Origin: Lichenostomus cassidix | Taxonomy: Eukaryota > Chordata > Aves > Passeriformes > Meliphagidae | Reading direction: 5' to 3' | NCBI GenBank assembly: GCA_008360975.2 | Contig: VLJF02000840.1 | Span: 682,001-746,000 of the forward strand | DNA: 64,000 nucleotides | Part shown: positions 45,001 to 57,220 of the stretch, one piece after another | Position numbering within the stretch: position 1 is the first letter of the stretch | How the letters are laid out: each line of letters starts with the position of its first letter | Translations under genes and position numbers: made by a program | The notes under the pieces: model-generated | What the model was told of the DNA's origin: nothing | Databases searched by the model: none | Seen by the model: only the letters and a program-made list of their open reading frames with translations

Positions 45001-46619
45001 CTGAGGGGATGTCTCGTTATTGGAGATCCAGCTGTGGGGTGCTCACCGTGCACTGTCACTGTCACTGGCTCTGACACTGACACTGACATACTGCTGCTCA
45101 TCAAGCCACTGCAGTGGTAGCTGCCACTGTGGTGCAGCTTCAGGCGGGACAGGGACAGCTCAGTCCTCCTGGGAGAGCCCCCCAGCTCCTTCTTCTCATG
45201 GTAAAATTGCACCCTGCTGACTGACGTGTCCTTCCTGACTCGGCAGCGCAGTGTCACCTTGTCCCCCTCCAGCAGTGCCTCTGCCGGCACCTGCAGCACC
45301 AGCCGGTCTGTGGGACAGGAGGGAACCCATTGCACTGAGGGGCTTGAGAAGGGTCCAAGGTGGGACTCCAAGGCACCAGGGACCACTGAGGAAATCTCCA
45401 TTGTGCGGAAGGATCCCAGTAAGACCCAGGATGGCCCCATTTCACTAGCGTCCCCATGGTATTCCTATCCCACTGGGATGCCCTGGGGAGCACTGGGATG
45501 TCCCCATGTAAAGGGGACAGGCTGTTGACACAGGAGTAGTGTGAGGCCAGCCACAGAGCAGAGTCCACCCAGAGCCATCAGTGGGCCATCCATCCCCATC
45601 CCCTGCTCACCATTTAAGACCCTCACGGCAGGGCTGAGCCCAGTGCTGTCTGTTTGACAATTGTAGGTGCCACTCTCAGTGACAATGAAGTGGTCAGCTG
45701 CATCCTGCCACCAGCGCTGCCCATCCTTGTACCAGGTGGTGACACCGGCAGTCCCCAAGCCCCGGCAGGTCAGTGTCACTCTGTCCCACAGCACCGCTGG
45801 TGTCCAGGGGGTATCCACGAGGAGCTGGGTTGTCTGTGCACCTGCAGGTGACAGGGGACACCAGCCTGCCAGGGCCAGCACAGGGCTGGGAAAAGTCGGG
45901 CAGGGGCACGACATCCCTTGGGGACTCACCAGTGAGGCTGAGGGTCTGGGCTGGAAGGGAGAAGGGAGAGGGTCTGGGTTGGGGTGGCACCATGGGGACA
46001 GCTGCACCAGGGCAAGGGGCTTGACGTCTGTCTCAAAACTGTCCCCTTGGGGATACTGGTGTGGCCCAGAGGTCTCATGGACAGGGACACACTGGCCACC
46101 CTGGGCTGAGGCACAACATGGGGACAACTGTGGACACCCTAGCAGGGGTGGCACCACCATGCTGGCAATGGTCTCCTCCACCAGTCCAACAGCACATCCC
46201 TTCACATCCACATCCCCATGGCCCTGTGACTATGATGCCATTCAAGTGGCATCTGTCCCCATGGGCTGTCCTCCTGTGGCTTGTACTCTTGTCCCTGTCC
46301 CTGCTTCCCTGTCCCCTTCTCCCTGTACCCACCACTGCCCCAGCCCCATGCTGCTTCTCGTTATAGCTCAGTCCCCCCATTCCTGTACCCTGTTCTTGTC
46401 CTCACAGCCACCCCACACCCCCTGTCACACCAGTGTTCACATCCATGGACTGGCTCTGGCGTCATTGGGGAAATCAGAGAACCCCACAGCTCCCCTGTGC
46501 CCCCTCCCCACCACTCTCTGCCTCACCAGGGCCATCCCTGGCGTGTCAGACCCGTGCCCAGGGCACTCACCCCACAGGAGCAGTGCCACCTTCCCAGCCA
46601 TCGTGGTGTCCCCGGCCAT
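42089..46619 (-). CDS. FCRL-type five-Ig inhibitory receptor, gene A2 (complete)
   Basis: Twin of A1, 564 residues, apparently differing only by Leu for Val in D1. Exons: signal 46571-46619, mini-exon 45930-45950, D1 45611-45841, D2 45047-45307, D3 44671-44955, D4 43936-44205, D5 43021-43317, transmembrane 42855-42938, juxtamembrane 42434-42455, tail 42266-42345 and 42089-42183. The tail has VLYTHV and VTYTEL. The final tyrosine codon is TAA, as in A1. It is divergent from E, about 6 kb away. Leu in AVLWD is the residue in B, C, D, E and F's relatives, so A1 carries the derived base. Confidence 0.9.
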
Positions 46620-48198
46620 CCGAGCTGGCTGTCAAACACTGCTGGGGCCCCCTGTCCCCTGGGCAGTGGCTTTTCGGCTTAAGGGAAAGGAAGCGAGGTC
46701 ACATTTTGTCCCCACGTGTAGGTGGCCCTTGGTGGGGGCAGGGTGGTGACAGGCTGGGGGCAGGGTGGAGACATGATGGGGACATGATGGGGACATGGTG
46801 CTCCCAGGTGTGGGGTCTCAGGGGATGTGGGGATCTCAGGATGGGTGTCCCGGGGCAATGGGGGTCCAGGGAATGGAGGTCCTGAGGAGGAGGACTCACA
46901 GGGAATGGCTGTCTGGGGATTTGGGGTCCCCATGCATGGGGGTTCAAGGATGGGGGTCCCAGGGGAACATGGTAACCATGGATTGGAGTCATGGCGTGTG
47001 GGTCCCAGTGACAGGGGTGTGGGGGAAATGGAGGGAACCCTTGAGAATAGGGGAATTTTGGGGAATGGGGGCCCATTGGATTAAGGGAATGGGGTCCTGG
47101 GTACTGCGAATTCTTTTATGGTGATTCCAGGGAGAGGGAACCTCAGGAATGCGGGTCCTATTTTTGGGTTCCCAGGGCAATGGGGGTCTTAAGTAGTGGC
47201 AGTGTCTGGGTGGGCATGTGGGTTGAGCTCCTTCACTGGGTGACATAGATTTTTGGGTTACCTAGCATGCAGCAAAGCCCTCCTGCTTGGGGGACACTGC
47301 ATGAGGACACTGAAGGTATCCAATGTACTCCTGAGATTTTTCCTTTCTTTGTTTCTTTTCTTTTCTCGTTTTCTGCATTTTCTTACTACCACCCCCACCT
47401 TGCCCTGCCCCAGTCCCTGGCTCAGCAATCCTGGGGAGCAACTGAGCAGGGAACAGGTTGGGGTTTAAAAGGGAGTTCAGGGGTTTCAGGGAGGGGTGGG
47501 GGGGCTGTGGGGGCTGGTGGTGATGGGGCTGTCTGGCTGAACACTTTCACTTTCCCTTTCCTGCAGTAGAAGGAAGAGGCTGTTTGTGCTGAGAGTCAGA
47601 AGAGGGGGACAGGTTCTGTCCTGGGGTGTCAAATCCAGTGGGGTCCTGTCCTGGGGTATCCTTGTTCATGGATGAGACATCCTGGATTCCTCTGTCCAGG
47701 GAAGGCTCTGTCCATCCCCAGTGTCCCCAATGGGGCATTGTGACCTCGGGGGTGCCACAACTTGGGAAATGCCCCATCCCCTCTATGTGCCCCTTGATGG
47801 CACCTCCTTCAGTGCGGGAGCCCCCAGTCCCCCTTCTGGAGCCCCAAGGTGCAGCCCCTTCCCCTCCAATCTTTCAGACCCCCAAGGCCCTTCTGTTGTT
47901 GAGAAGCCCCCACAGGAGTAACAGAAACCCCCACAACCTCCCAAAACCACCACCCCTCACTCCCCCTGCAGGGCCTCAATGCTAGGAACCAGGATGAGGA
48001 TGAGACCTTCCAGATGAAACACCTGTGACCCCCCTGACTGTCCCCCCTCTGTCCAGAACATCCGAGGACCATCCTGCCCCTTCCCTCCAGCACTGGGATG
48101 GAAAACTGGAGCTGAATTGAGAAGAGCAGCTTTTGCCAGCTCTGGTCTGGCCAGCCCCAGGGGGCAGCTAGGACCTGCGGCTCCCACCTGCCCCCTGG
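46620..48198 (-). promoter_or_regulatory. A2 upstream region
   Basis: Matches 4585-6163 with few differences. It is an inverted homologue of the E upstream region (51240-52575). Confidence 0.5.
47545..47560 (-). promoter_or_regulatory. ISRE/IRF-like element upstream of A2
   Basis: Minus-strand GAAAGGGAAAGTGAAA, identical to the A1 site. Confidence 0.6.
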
Positions 48199-48515
48199 CT
48201 TTGATTCTCACAGCTTTAGAGCTGCTCAAAGGTGAGAATTGTGTGGGGGAAAAAGGCCTGGCTGTGGTTTGCTCAGCTCTGCAAGAAGCACAGAAACCAA
48301 CTGGCGCTCAAGCAGTGGCTCTGCAAGGGCCTTTGATGGTTTTCAGAGCAGGGCTGGGTGGAAACCAACCGTGCAGGGGCAGCTGGGAGGGAACCAGTCT
48401 GGAAATGCAGCAATTGATCATTTTGTCCCTCTGGCCAAGGGACTGAGAGAGCCCCAGAACTCCTGCAAAGACAACAACAATCTGCTCAACAACATGATCT
48501 GGACACTCCTCCTTC
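48199..48515 (-). repeat. Upstream repeat module U (minus copy, A2)
   Basis: Matches 6164-6480 with a few substitutions. Confidence 0.8.
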
Positions 48516-48554
48516 CCTTATATAACCTGCAGCCCCATGACTGTCTCTGAGCAC

Positions 48555-49384
48555 AAACAGCATCTCCCTTGTACTGCATGAAAGAGAAAGTGAACATGTT
48601 GGGGGGGCACAACAGACAACCCCTTTCCCCACAGCCCCCAACCCTTCCTGCATCCCCTGCCCCCCTTTTCCCTCTCCCTGTGGTTCCCCCAATCCATTCC
48701 CTGCTCAGGTGCTCCCTGGGATTGCTGGGCCAGGAACTGGGAGGGGAGGAGAGTGGGGCGTGAGGTGTGAAAGTGAGGAAAATATGGAAAAAAAGGAAAT
48801 TAAAAGAGGAAAGTGCCCCAGGTTTGGGGGCATTGTCCTGAAGCCAACTAGAACCCTCCTGGGGTGGCCTCCAGGGCAGGAGCACCTGGGGGATTGCACC
48901 AGACCCTGGTCTTCCCAAAATCTGAGGCACTGAAGGAAGGAGCTGTGACCCACATGCCCACCCAGCCACTGCCAGTCCCTGGGACCCCCGTTCCCCTGGG
49001 ACCCAACCATGGGACCCCATTTTTTATGTCCCGTCTCCCTTGGATCCCCATCCTGGGATTCCCATTCCCCAAAATCCCCAATCCCCTTGATCTCATCCCA
49101 TGAGTCCCCCATTCCCCACAGACCTCCCATTCTAATTGGGACTGCAATTGTCCTGGGCTCCCATTCCCCCACCAGCCCCAAGCCTGTGACCTGCATCTCA
49201 AATCCCTGGAGCCCATGATCCCCTGTGAATGCCAACCCTGGAACCCCCCTCCATGGGGACCCCCATTCCCATGGCACCTCGATTCTCTGCACCCCATCTC
49301 CTCAGAACCCCTATTCCATTGACCCCCATTTCCCTGGGACCCCATCCTTGGGTCTCCATGTCTTCCCACTCCTAGGAACACCAT
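48555..49384 (+). other. Third orphan FCRL upstream unit
   Basis: Copy of 6520-7348, with the IRF-like GAAAGAGAAAGTGAAC at 48580-48595 and no following signal exon. It is cut by the family-2 repeat. Confidence 0.6.
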
Positions 49385-50820
49385 GTCTCACCAGAAACCC
49401 AACAACAGCCTTCTGTCAGCCATCAAGCACTATCCCCTTCAGTGCAGTTACAGTCACAGCCGGCAGGGGCGCTGTTGGCTACCAGCTGGGCTGGGCAGGT
49501 GCAATGATTCCCCCGCGGCTGCAGGGGGCGCTGTGGCACGAGCTCAGCCGCCTCTCCACCTGGCAATGGCGGCTCAGGTGACAGAGAATGAGAGACAATG
49601 GCTTCCTTTGCGAAACTCACGGGGAGCAGCTGGTCTGAGTGCCACTGCGGGTGGTGAGCTGGACTGTAGCAGGAACCTCAGAGCAGTGGGCTGGAACAGC
49701 AGAGCCGAGCACACCCGGGGTGGGAAACAAAGTGTGGACAAAACTCAGAATCCCTGGCAAGAGCCGCAGGGGTTGGGGCAGATGCAGGGTGTCGAGTGAA
49801 AGTGTAACAAAAACTGCCACAACAGTGGCAGGAAGACAGCCAGGCTGGGCAGCTGGAGCTGAGCTCCCGTAAGCAGCCGGCAGAAACTCTCTCCAGAGAA
49901 GGGAAGGCGGTCAGGGTCCTGGGTTTCCCCCAAAGCACCCATGCAGATGGTGAGGGTCACTCCCAGTGAGGTTTGGTGTTGAAAACATCCCAGTTCAACA
50001 GCTGCTCTTAGGAGCAAAGGCTCACCCATGGTAAGGAGAAGCAGTGAAGGACAAAACTCTGCAGTAGCAGTGAATTCTCCCCTCAGGCACAGCCCAGCAC
50101 CAAGAGTACAAACATCTCTCCTGCCATCCCCCTGAGAGAAAGAGAGCAAGAGAGCGCTGAGAGGGCTGAGCCAAGCCCCTGACCCCCAGCCAAGTCTCAC
50201 CGTATCTCTGCACTTCCCAAGAGAAAACCTCCCAGCTAAGAGACTGCAGTAAACTGCACTCCTTCCCCCTCCTCCCCCTCTGGTTGCGTCTTTTATCGCT
50301 TAAGTACTCCTCCTTCCCATCTCTTAGGCCACAAATGGGAATAATGTTTCCTGAAAGAATGAAAAAAAGAAAAAATCCTGTCCTTCAAGAAGAGGTCCAT
50401 CCACAGCCACGAGACTTTATGGTTCCCTTTAGGAGCCCATTGGTGCATCCCACAGCAGCATTTGCAGTGGATAATACAGAGTGTGGAATCTCCCTGAGTG
50501 TCCATCAGGTCCATGTGATTTTTTCCTGTCTGCTGGGCAGCAACACACCCCACAAGGAAGGCTTTTGTTGGGACACATTTAGGAACTCTTCCCAGTTTTC
50601 TCATTCCCACTCTGAGACTTGATTTACTTCCCATGGATTCTGCACCCAAAAAGGAACAACTCTGTCCATGCTTGGGCCACTGCACAGGAATCTGTGGAAA
50701 TGCCCGTGTGTCCCTCAGGGTGTGATTCCCTGGTAAATCTCCTCCATCCTGCCTGGGCACTCCCTGCTCCTGCTCTCACCCCTGTGTTCCCAAGATCCAT
50801 GTGTTGAGCCCCTGATCAAT
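49385..50820 (+). repeat. Interspersed repeat, family 2, long copy
   Basis: Begins TGTCTCACCAGAAACCC after AACACCA. Aligned with 14408-15858 over its whole length. No coding remnant is recognised. Confidence 0.6.
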
Positions 50821-51228
50821 ATTTCCACACTTTTCCCTCTTGTCTGGCAGCCAAAGCCAGAAACCAAACATTCTATCTGGGATGTTCCGAATGACTACAG
50901 GTTATGTACAGGAAGGAGGAGGGTCCAGGTCAGGTTGTTGAGCAGATTGTTGTTGTCTTTGCAGGAGTTCTGGGGCTCTCTCAGTCCCTTGGCAAGAGGG
51001 ACAAAATGATCAGTTGCTGCATTTCCGGACTGGTTCCCTCTCAGCTGCCCCTGCAGGGTTGGTTTCCACCCAGCCCTGCTCTGAAAACCATCAAAGGCCC
51101 TCGCAGAGCCACTGCTTGAGCTCCAGTTGGTTTCTGTGCTTCTTGCAGAGCTGAGCAAACCACAGCCAGGCCTTTTTCCCCCACCCAGTTCTCACTTTTG
51201 AGCAGCTCTAAAGCTGTGAGAATCAAAG
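50821..51228 (+). repeat. Upstream repeat module U (gene E)
   Basis: Plus-strand copy facing E and the inverse of 48199-48515 in its shared part. Confidence 0.8.
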
Positions 51229-52575
51229 GGGGCCAAGGGGGCAGGTGGGAGCCTCAGGTCCTAGCTGCCCCCTGGGGCTGGCCAGAGCAGGGCTGGCAAA
51301 AGCTGCTCTTCTAAAGTCAGCTCCAGTTTTCCATCCCAGCGCTGGGGGGAGGGGGCAGGATTGTCCTCGGGTGTTCTGGACAGAGAGGGGACAGTCAGGG
51401 GGGTCACAGGTGTTTCATCTGGAAGGTCTCATCCTCATCCTGGTTCTCAGCATTGAGGCCCTGCAGGGGGAGTGAGGGGTGGTGGTTATGGCAGGTTGTT
51501 GGGGTTTCTGTTACTCCTGTGGGGGCTTCTTACCCACAGAAGGGCCTTGGGGGGCTGCAAGATTGGAGGGGAAGGGGCTGCACCTTGGGGCTCTGAAAGG
51601 CAAAGGGGGGCTCCGAAATTGAAGAGGTGCTGTTAAGGGGGACAGAGAGGGGATGGAGCATTTCCCAAGTTGTGGCACCCCAGATATCACAATGCCCCAC
51701 TGGGGACACTGGGGGTGGACAGAGCCTTCCCTGGACTGGAGATTCCAGGATATGTTACCCCCAGAACAGGGACCCCCCAGGACGGGACCTCCCTGGATGT
51801 GCTGCCCCAGCAATGAACCTGCCCCCCTCTTCCAACTTCCAGCACAAACAGCCTCTTCCTTCTGCTGCAGGAAAAGGAAAGTGAAAGTGTTGGGGGACAC
51901 AGCCAGACAACCCATCCCCTAGCATACCCCCCTATCCCTCCCCGAAAACTCTGCACTCCCATTTTCCCACTCCCTAGGGTCCCCCAGACCTGTTCCCTGC
52001 TCAGCTGCTCCCTGGGATTACTGAGCCAGGGACTGGGATGGGTGCCAGGTGGGGGTAGTAGCGTGAAAATGCGGAAAACAAGAAAAGAAAAGAAATAGAG
52101 AAAGGCAAAATCCTCACTTGTTAATGGCAAATCCCTGGAGTACATTGGAGACCTTCAGTGTCCTCATGAGATGCCCCCCAAGCACCCACCATTTCCCCCA
52201 CACCCCTGTTCCTGGGACCCACACGCCATGACGCCAATCCATGGTTACCATGTTCCCCTGGGACCCCCATCCTTGAACCCCCCTGCATGGGGACCCCCAA
52301 TCCCCAGACAGCCATTCCCTGTGAGTCCTCCTCCTCAGGACCTCCATTCCCTGAAGCCCCATTGCCCCGGGACACCCATCCTGTGCTACCCACATCCCCT
52401 GAGCCCCCACGCCTGGGAACACCATGTCCCCATCATGTCCCCATCATACCCCCACCCTGCCCCCACCAAGGGCCACCCACTTGAAGATGAGATGTGACCT
52501 CGCTTCCTTCCCCTTAATCCGAAGAGCCACCACCCAGAGGACAGGTGGCCCCAGCAGTGTTTGACAGCCAGCCGG
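51229..52575 (+). promoter_or_regulatory. Gene E upstream region
   Basis: It holds the IRF triplet at 51871-51886 (GAAAAGGAAAGTGAAA), a purine strip (52055-52110) and the proximal CGCTTCCTTCC strip (52500). The promoter side of E is well preserved although the gene is broken. Confidence 0.5.
51871..51886 (+). promoter_or_regulatory. ISRE/IRF-like element upstream of E
   Basis: GAAAAGGAAAGTGAAA keeps three GAAA half-sites at the canonical spacing. Confidence 0.55.
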
Positions 52576-55500
52576 ATGGCTGAGGACACCGGGATGGCTG
52601 GGAAGGTGGCACTGCTCCTGTGGGGTGAGTGCCCTGGGCACAGGCCTGATGCCCCAGGGATGGCCCTGGTGAGGCAGAGAGTGGGGGGGGTGGGGCACAG
52701 GGGGGCTGTGGGGTCCCCTGAGGTCCCCAATGCCAGCAGAGCCAGTCTGTGGGGGTGAAGACTGGTGTGACTTGGTTGTGGAGTGTGGAGAGGAACAGGG
52801 GGACAGGAATTTGGGGACGGTAATGCAGGGACAGAGACAAGAGGACAGGCACCATGAGGTGGTGGGGACAAGAGTTTTGGGGCTGCTGGCACTGCTGTCT
52901 CGGCCTGCCCACAATGTCCCCACATCCTGCATCAGCCTGGAGTGGCCACAGTGTCCCCATCCCTGAGACATCCGTGTAACTCTGATGTCCCCACAGGCAC
53001 AGTTTGGGGACACCCTTTGCCTGGGTGCAGCTGTCGCCTCGGGGCCACCCTAGCCCAGCCCTGTCCTTTCTCCCTTCCAGCCCAGACCCCCAGCCTCGCT
53101 GGTGAGTCCCCAAGGGATGCCATGTCCCCACCCCGCTGTCCCCGACCCTGTGCTGGCCCTGGCAGGCTGGTGTCCCCTGTCACCTGCAGGTGCCCTGACC
53201 ACCCAGCTCCTTGTGGAGCCTCCCTGGACACCAGCAGTGCTGTGGGACCGAGTGACACTGACCTGCCAGGGCTTGGGGACACCCAATGCCACAACCTGGT
53301 ATAAGGATGGTCAGCGTTGGTGGCAGAAGGGATCCAACCACCTCACTGTCAATGAGATTGGCACCTACAGATGTGACAGACCCAGCACTTGGCTCAGCCC
53401 CTCTGTGAGAGTCTTAAATGGTGAGGGGTAAGATGGGGATGGTGTTTCCCCCTGAGGGCTCTGAGGGCTCTGGGTGGCCTTGCACCCCTCAGTGCCCCCT
53501 GGAACCCCCTGGTGTGACAGGATCCCCCTGTCCCACAGACTGGCTGGTGCTGCAGGTACCAGTGAGGGTGCTGCTGGAGGGGGACACGGTGACACTGCGC
53601 TGCCGGGTCTGGAAGGACAAGTCGGTCACTGGATTGCACTTCTATCGTGAGGACAAAGATCTGGGAGAGCCTCTCCATGGGACTGAGCTGTCCCTGTCCC
53701 CCCTGCAGCTGCACCACAGTGGCAGCTACCAGAGTGGGGGATGGGTGGGCATCGGGCATACACGGTGGAAGAAGTCAGAGTCGGTGACGGTGACAGTGTA
53801 CGGTGAGAAATCCCAAAGCCACACCTGATAGCCTGACACTCCCACATCCAGCACAACCTACCCTGAGACCCCAATACAGAAAATCCCAAAACTCCCACAG
53901 CCTCTCACCTGCAGATGCCAAGTCACAGTCCCAAACTCCCCTACCTTCTTCCCAGAGCTCTTCTCGGTGTCGGTGCTGGAGCTGGAGAGTCCCCACTCAG
54001 CCCACCGAGGGGTCCCCCCTGAATCTCAGCTGCCTCAGCACTCTGTCGCTGTTGAGCAGCTAGCAGAGTAATGAAAGCACCAGTTCTCAGTGGCAAGAAG
54101 GAATGACCTTTATTGTTTTGATTTCATCACATATATAGAGTTCTCAAAAGTCACCCAGATTGGTCAGTCAGAAGCCTTCCCCCAGGCCTGATTGGCCAGG
54201 CCTGCACTGTCCAAGCTCTGGGACACTGCTCCAACAACACCCAAACTTTATCTTTATTTACAAAACACAAGAAGAGTTCCTGTGGGAAAAACCTGTGCTA
54301 GCCACAGCACCCCCAGCCCCCTGCGGCCCCGAGCCCCCCTCCTGCACCTCTTCTACCGGGACGGGCAGTTGCTGGGGGGCACGAAGTGGTCCCTGCAACT
54401 CCTGCTGCCCGCCGTGGGGGTCTCCCACTGGGGCAGTTACAGCTGCGAGGTGAGCTCCGAAGGGGAGGGCCGTGTGGAAGAGCAGCGCCCGGCTCCGCGT
54501 CACGGTGCGCAGTGAGTGCGGGGATGGGCATGGCAACCCCACAGCCTCCCCGGGTCCCCCAGAAACAACTGGGGTCTCCCATCTCCCCAGACACCTTTTC
54601 CGGGTCCCCACATCACTGCCCTTTATCCCCTCATTCCTCTCCCGGTGCCCTGCTCGGGTACCTCCATCACTTCCTGGGTCCATTCATCTATTCCCGCTTC
54701 TCTCCCAGGTTCCCTCATCCTTCACTGAGTTCCCTCTCCCTTTCCCGGGGTGCACCCACCCCTCTCTGAGGTCAGCCCATTGTCTCCTGGTCCTCCCGTC
54801 TCTGTCTGGGTCCCCACAGCCCTCCGTCTGTTCCCCCCATTCCTCTCCAGGTTTCCCCTCCGTGAATCTCCCATACCTACCTGCAGTGCCTTTCCAAGCC
54901 TACCCCAATCTCCAAACTGCTCTCTTCCTCACTGGGGTCCCCACCACTCTCTGTCCCTTCCTGTGACCCCCGCTGTCCCCTGGGGTCCCCTCCTACAGGG
55001 ATGTCAGTATCAGGGGTGTCACTGTCGGCACAGCCCCCCGGGTGATCGCCTGGCACTGAGCTGCGCGGTGGCCATGGGGACAGGTCCTCTGTCCTTCTCC
55101 TGGCACCAGGAGGGCTCGGGGGCACTGCTGGGCATTGACCCCCGCTTGGAGCTGGGCAAGGCTGGGGACAAGGATAGAGGCCACTACCACTGCCGGGCCA
55201 GAACCGGGTCAGCATGGTTGAGAGTGACCCACTGATTGTCACCCTCCTGGCTGAGTGGGACGCTCGGGATTGGGGTGACCCCAAACACAGCATCCTCCAA
55301 CTCACCCGTCCCATCCTCATCCCCTCCGTCTCCCCCTCCCCGCACCCTGTTCCAGCCCCTCCCCCACCCTCAGCCCCGTCTCTGTCCCCGCAGTGCCCGT
55401 GGCCAATGCCACCATCACCCCTGGCCCCCCGGCACTCCAGGTGCACACAGGTGACCCCGTGACCCTGAGCTGCTCGGTGCAGGTGGGCTCAGCACCTGTC

Positions 55501-56469
55501 ACCTTCACCTGGCTGTGCGACGGCCGGGAGGTGGCCCAGGGTCCCCTCCTGGAGCTTAGGGACATCGATGTGGGACATTCTGGCACCTACCAGTGCGTGG
55601 CCACCAACCAGCTGGATGAGCACCGTGTGTTCCGGGTGCTCAGCCCAGAGCTGGCCCTGGAGGTGACACCGCAGGAACACTGGGGCACAGGTGGGGTCAT
55701 ATGGGGTCACCGGGGGGTGCAAGACTCCTGAGGTGAGTGGTGACCCTGATGTGTCACCCTCTCTTTCCCCAGCGGTGGCTGTGAATGTCGGCAGGACCCT
55801 CCTGTACCTGCTGCTGCTCCTGGCTGTCATCGGGGGCTGTCACTGGTGGCACCGCCTGGGTGGGTGACAGTGGGGGGGTTGGCGTCCTGGAGTGAGGGGA
55901 AACCCCGAGAGTGTTGGGAGAGATGGGGCAGCACCCAGAGCTCCTGAGCTGGGGGAAACTGAGCCCCCAGTGACCTTGGCTGGGGTTCATAGGGGGACTG
56001 GGGGGAATTTGATGGGTCTTGGTTGTGCTCCAGGGGGTATCTCTGGGTGGCATTTGAGGAATATTGGGGTGGCACTGGGAGATCCTGGGGGGTTTAGGGA
56101 GCTCTTGGAGTTTCGTGCAGTGATGCTGGGGGTTATTTCAGGGGTCCTATGTAAGTTTCGAGGCTGTCCCTCCCTGCCTCTCCCTGCCGGGCTTGGGGCT
56201 CAGAAGCTCAGGATGTCGGGGGCATTGGGGGTGTTGGGGACACTGCGGTGGTGCAGAACTTCATGGGGTTCAGGTGTTCCTGGCGTCCAGGGGGGAATCA
56301 GTGTTCAGTGGGAATCGGGGCTGCAGTGGGGATTTGAGGGTCCCGTGGGGTTTTGAGGGTCCCGTGGGTGGTTGGAGCTCCCGAGGTCCCAGGAAGGTTC
56401 AGGGGTCTCGGGAATCCCACAGTCACCTCCTCCCCTTTTCCTTGCAGCCTCCAGGAAGTCCCAGGACAG
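52576..56469 (+). pseudogene. FCRL-type pseudogene E, solo LTR in D3
   Basis: Recognisable exons: signal 52576-52624, mini-exon 53081-53101, D1 53190-53420, D2 53539-53802, D3 53956 to about 54513 (interrupted), D4 about 55000-55252, D5 55394-55690, transmembrane 55773-55859, juxtamembrane 56448-56469. Lesions: D2 has YQS where others have YxC, losing the disulphide. D3 has single-base insertions on both sides of an LTR insertion (54044-54306). D4 has a 17-bp deletion giving an early TGA, and its splice donor GT is CT. Both ITIM tail exons are missing before the poly(A) signal. D1, D5 and the transmembrane exon remain open. Skipping D3 and D4 could in principle give a tail-less three-Ig form, but I consider the gene dead. 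Confidence 0.88.
54044..54306 (-). mobile_element. Solo LTR inside the D3 exon of E
   Basis: A 263-bp element, TG...CA, with minus-strand TATATAT and AATAAA signals. The flanks GCACTC and GCACCC form a 6-bp target duplication with one mismatch. The exon sequence resumes directly after it. Confidence 0.85.
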
Positions 56470-56569
56470 GTGAGGAGGTGGCTCTGGCCATGACACCCCA
56501 TTCATCCTCCCAGCCCCAGGGGTCACAGGACCCTTTTTGCTCTTGTTGGACCCAAAACGCAGCTTATTG

Positions 56570-56575
56570 ATTAAA
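56570..56575 (+). other. Poly(A) signal of pseudogene E (ATTAAA)
   Basis: It lies about 100 bp after the last recognisable exon, in the same context as B. The segment carrying the tail exons has been deleted between them. Confidence 0.55.
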
Positions 56576-56611
56576 CCGGGAGAAATGGGGTTTGTTTTAT
56601 CAGCTCTGTCT

Positions 56612-56755
56612 GTTCAGCTCGGGAAGGAGGAGGGTCCAGGTCAGGCTGTTGAGCAGATCCTTGAGGGATTTGTAGGATTTTTGGGGCTCTCTCAGTCCCT
56701 TGGGGAGGGTGAGAAAATGATCAATTGGGGCATTTCTGGACTGGTTCCCTCGCAG
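56612..56755 (+). repeat. Partial U-like module after E
   Basis: Counterpart of 21240-21372 and visibly less similar to it than the CpG block that follows. Confidence 0.6.
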
Positions 56756-56761
56756 CTGCCC

Positions 56762-57220
56762 CGAGAGCCCCGAAAGCCCCGAGACGGAGCCGGGGACAGC
56801 CTGAGGTGTCCCCCGAGCCCAGCCCAGCCCCGCCGCAGCCCTGCCCGGTGCCCCCCGGTGCCCAAAGCCCCGCAGCCGGCGCTCCCCGAGCGGCTCTGAG
56901 CCCCGCAGCTGCTGCGGAGCCTCGGCCGGGCTCAGCCCTGGGGCGGGCGGGGGGCGCCGGGAGGGAGGGAGCGGGAGGCTGGGGGAGAGCAGGGAGCCCG
57001 GCAGGAGCCGCCGGGCCTGCGGGAGCGGAGTGCTGGGCTCGGTCACCGGGGCAGGTGGCGCTGCCATGGCGCTGCGAGTGGCGCGACTGTCCCGGGCTGC
57101 GGCAGCGACGGTGGCCATGTGTCCGGAGCGGCTGGGACAGCGTGTCCGGAGCCACTGTCGCCATCCAGCCGGGGTCACCCCCAGCCCCAGCACTGCCGCA
57201 GGGCAGAGCCGCTGCTCGCT
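56762..57220. promoter_or_regulatory. CpG island downstream of E
   Basis: Second copy of the block at 21500-22005; positions 56783-57193 appear identical to 21571-21981. The ATG in Kozak context lies at 57066. Confidence 0.6.

Larger units (their letters stand above)
42036..49384. repeat. Right copy of the 7.35-kb near-identical duplication
   Basis: Direct repeat of 1-7348. Here the right edge passes directly into a family-2 repeat with no retroelement in between, so this copy shows the layout without the 7349-12731 insertion. Confidence 0.95.

Noticed and set aside
56570..57215. Rescued tail exons for E
   Set aside because: No VLYxxV or VTYxEL coding sequence lies between the juxtamembrane exon and the CpG island; those exons are absent.
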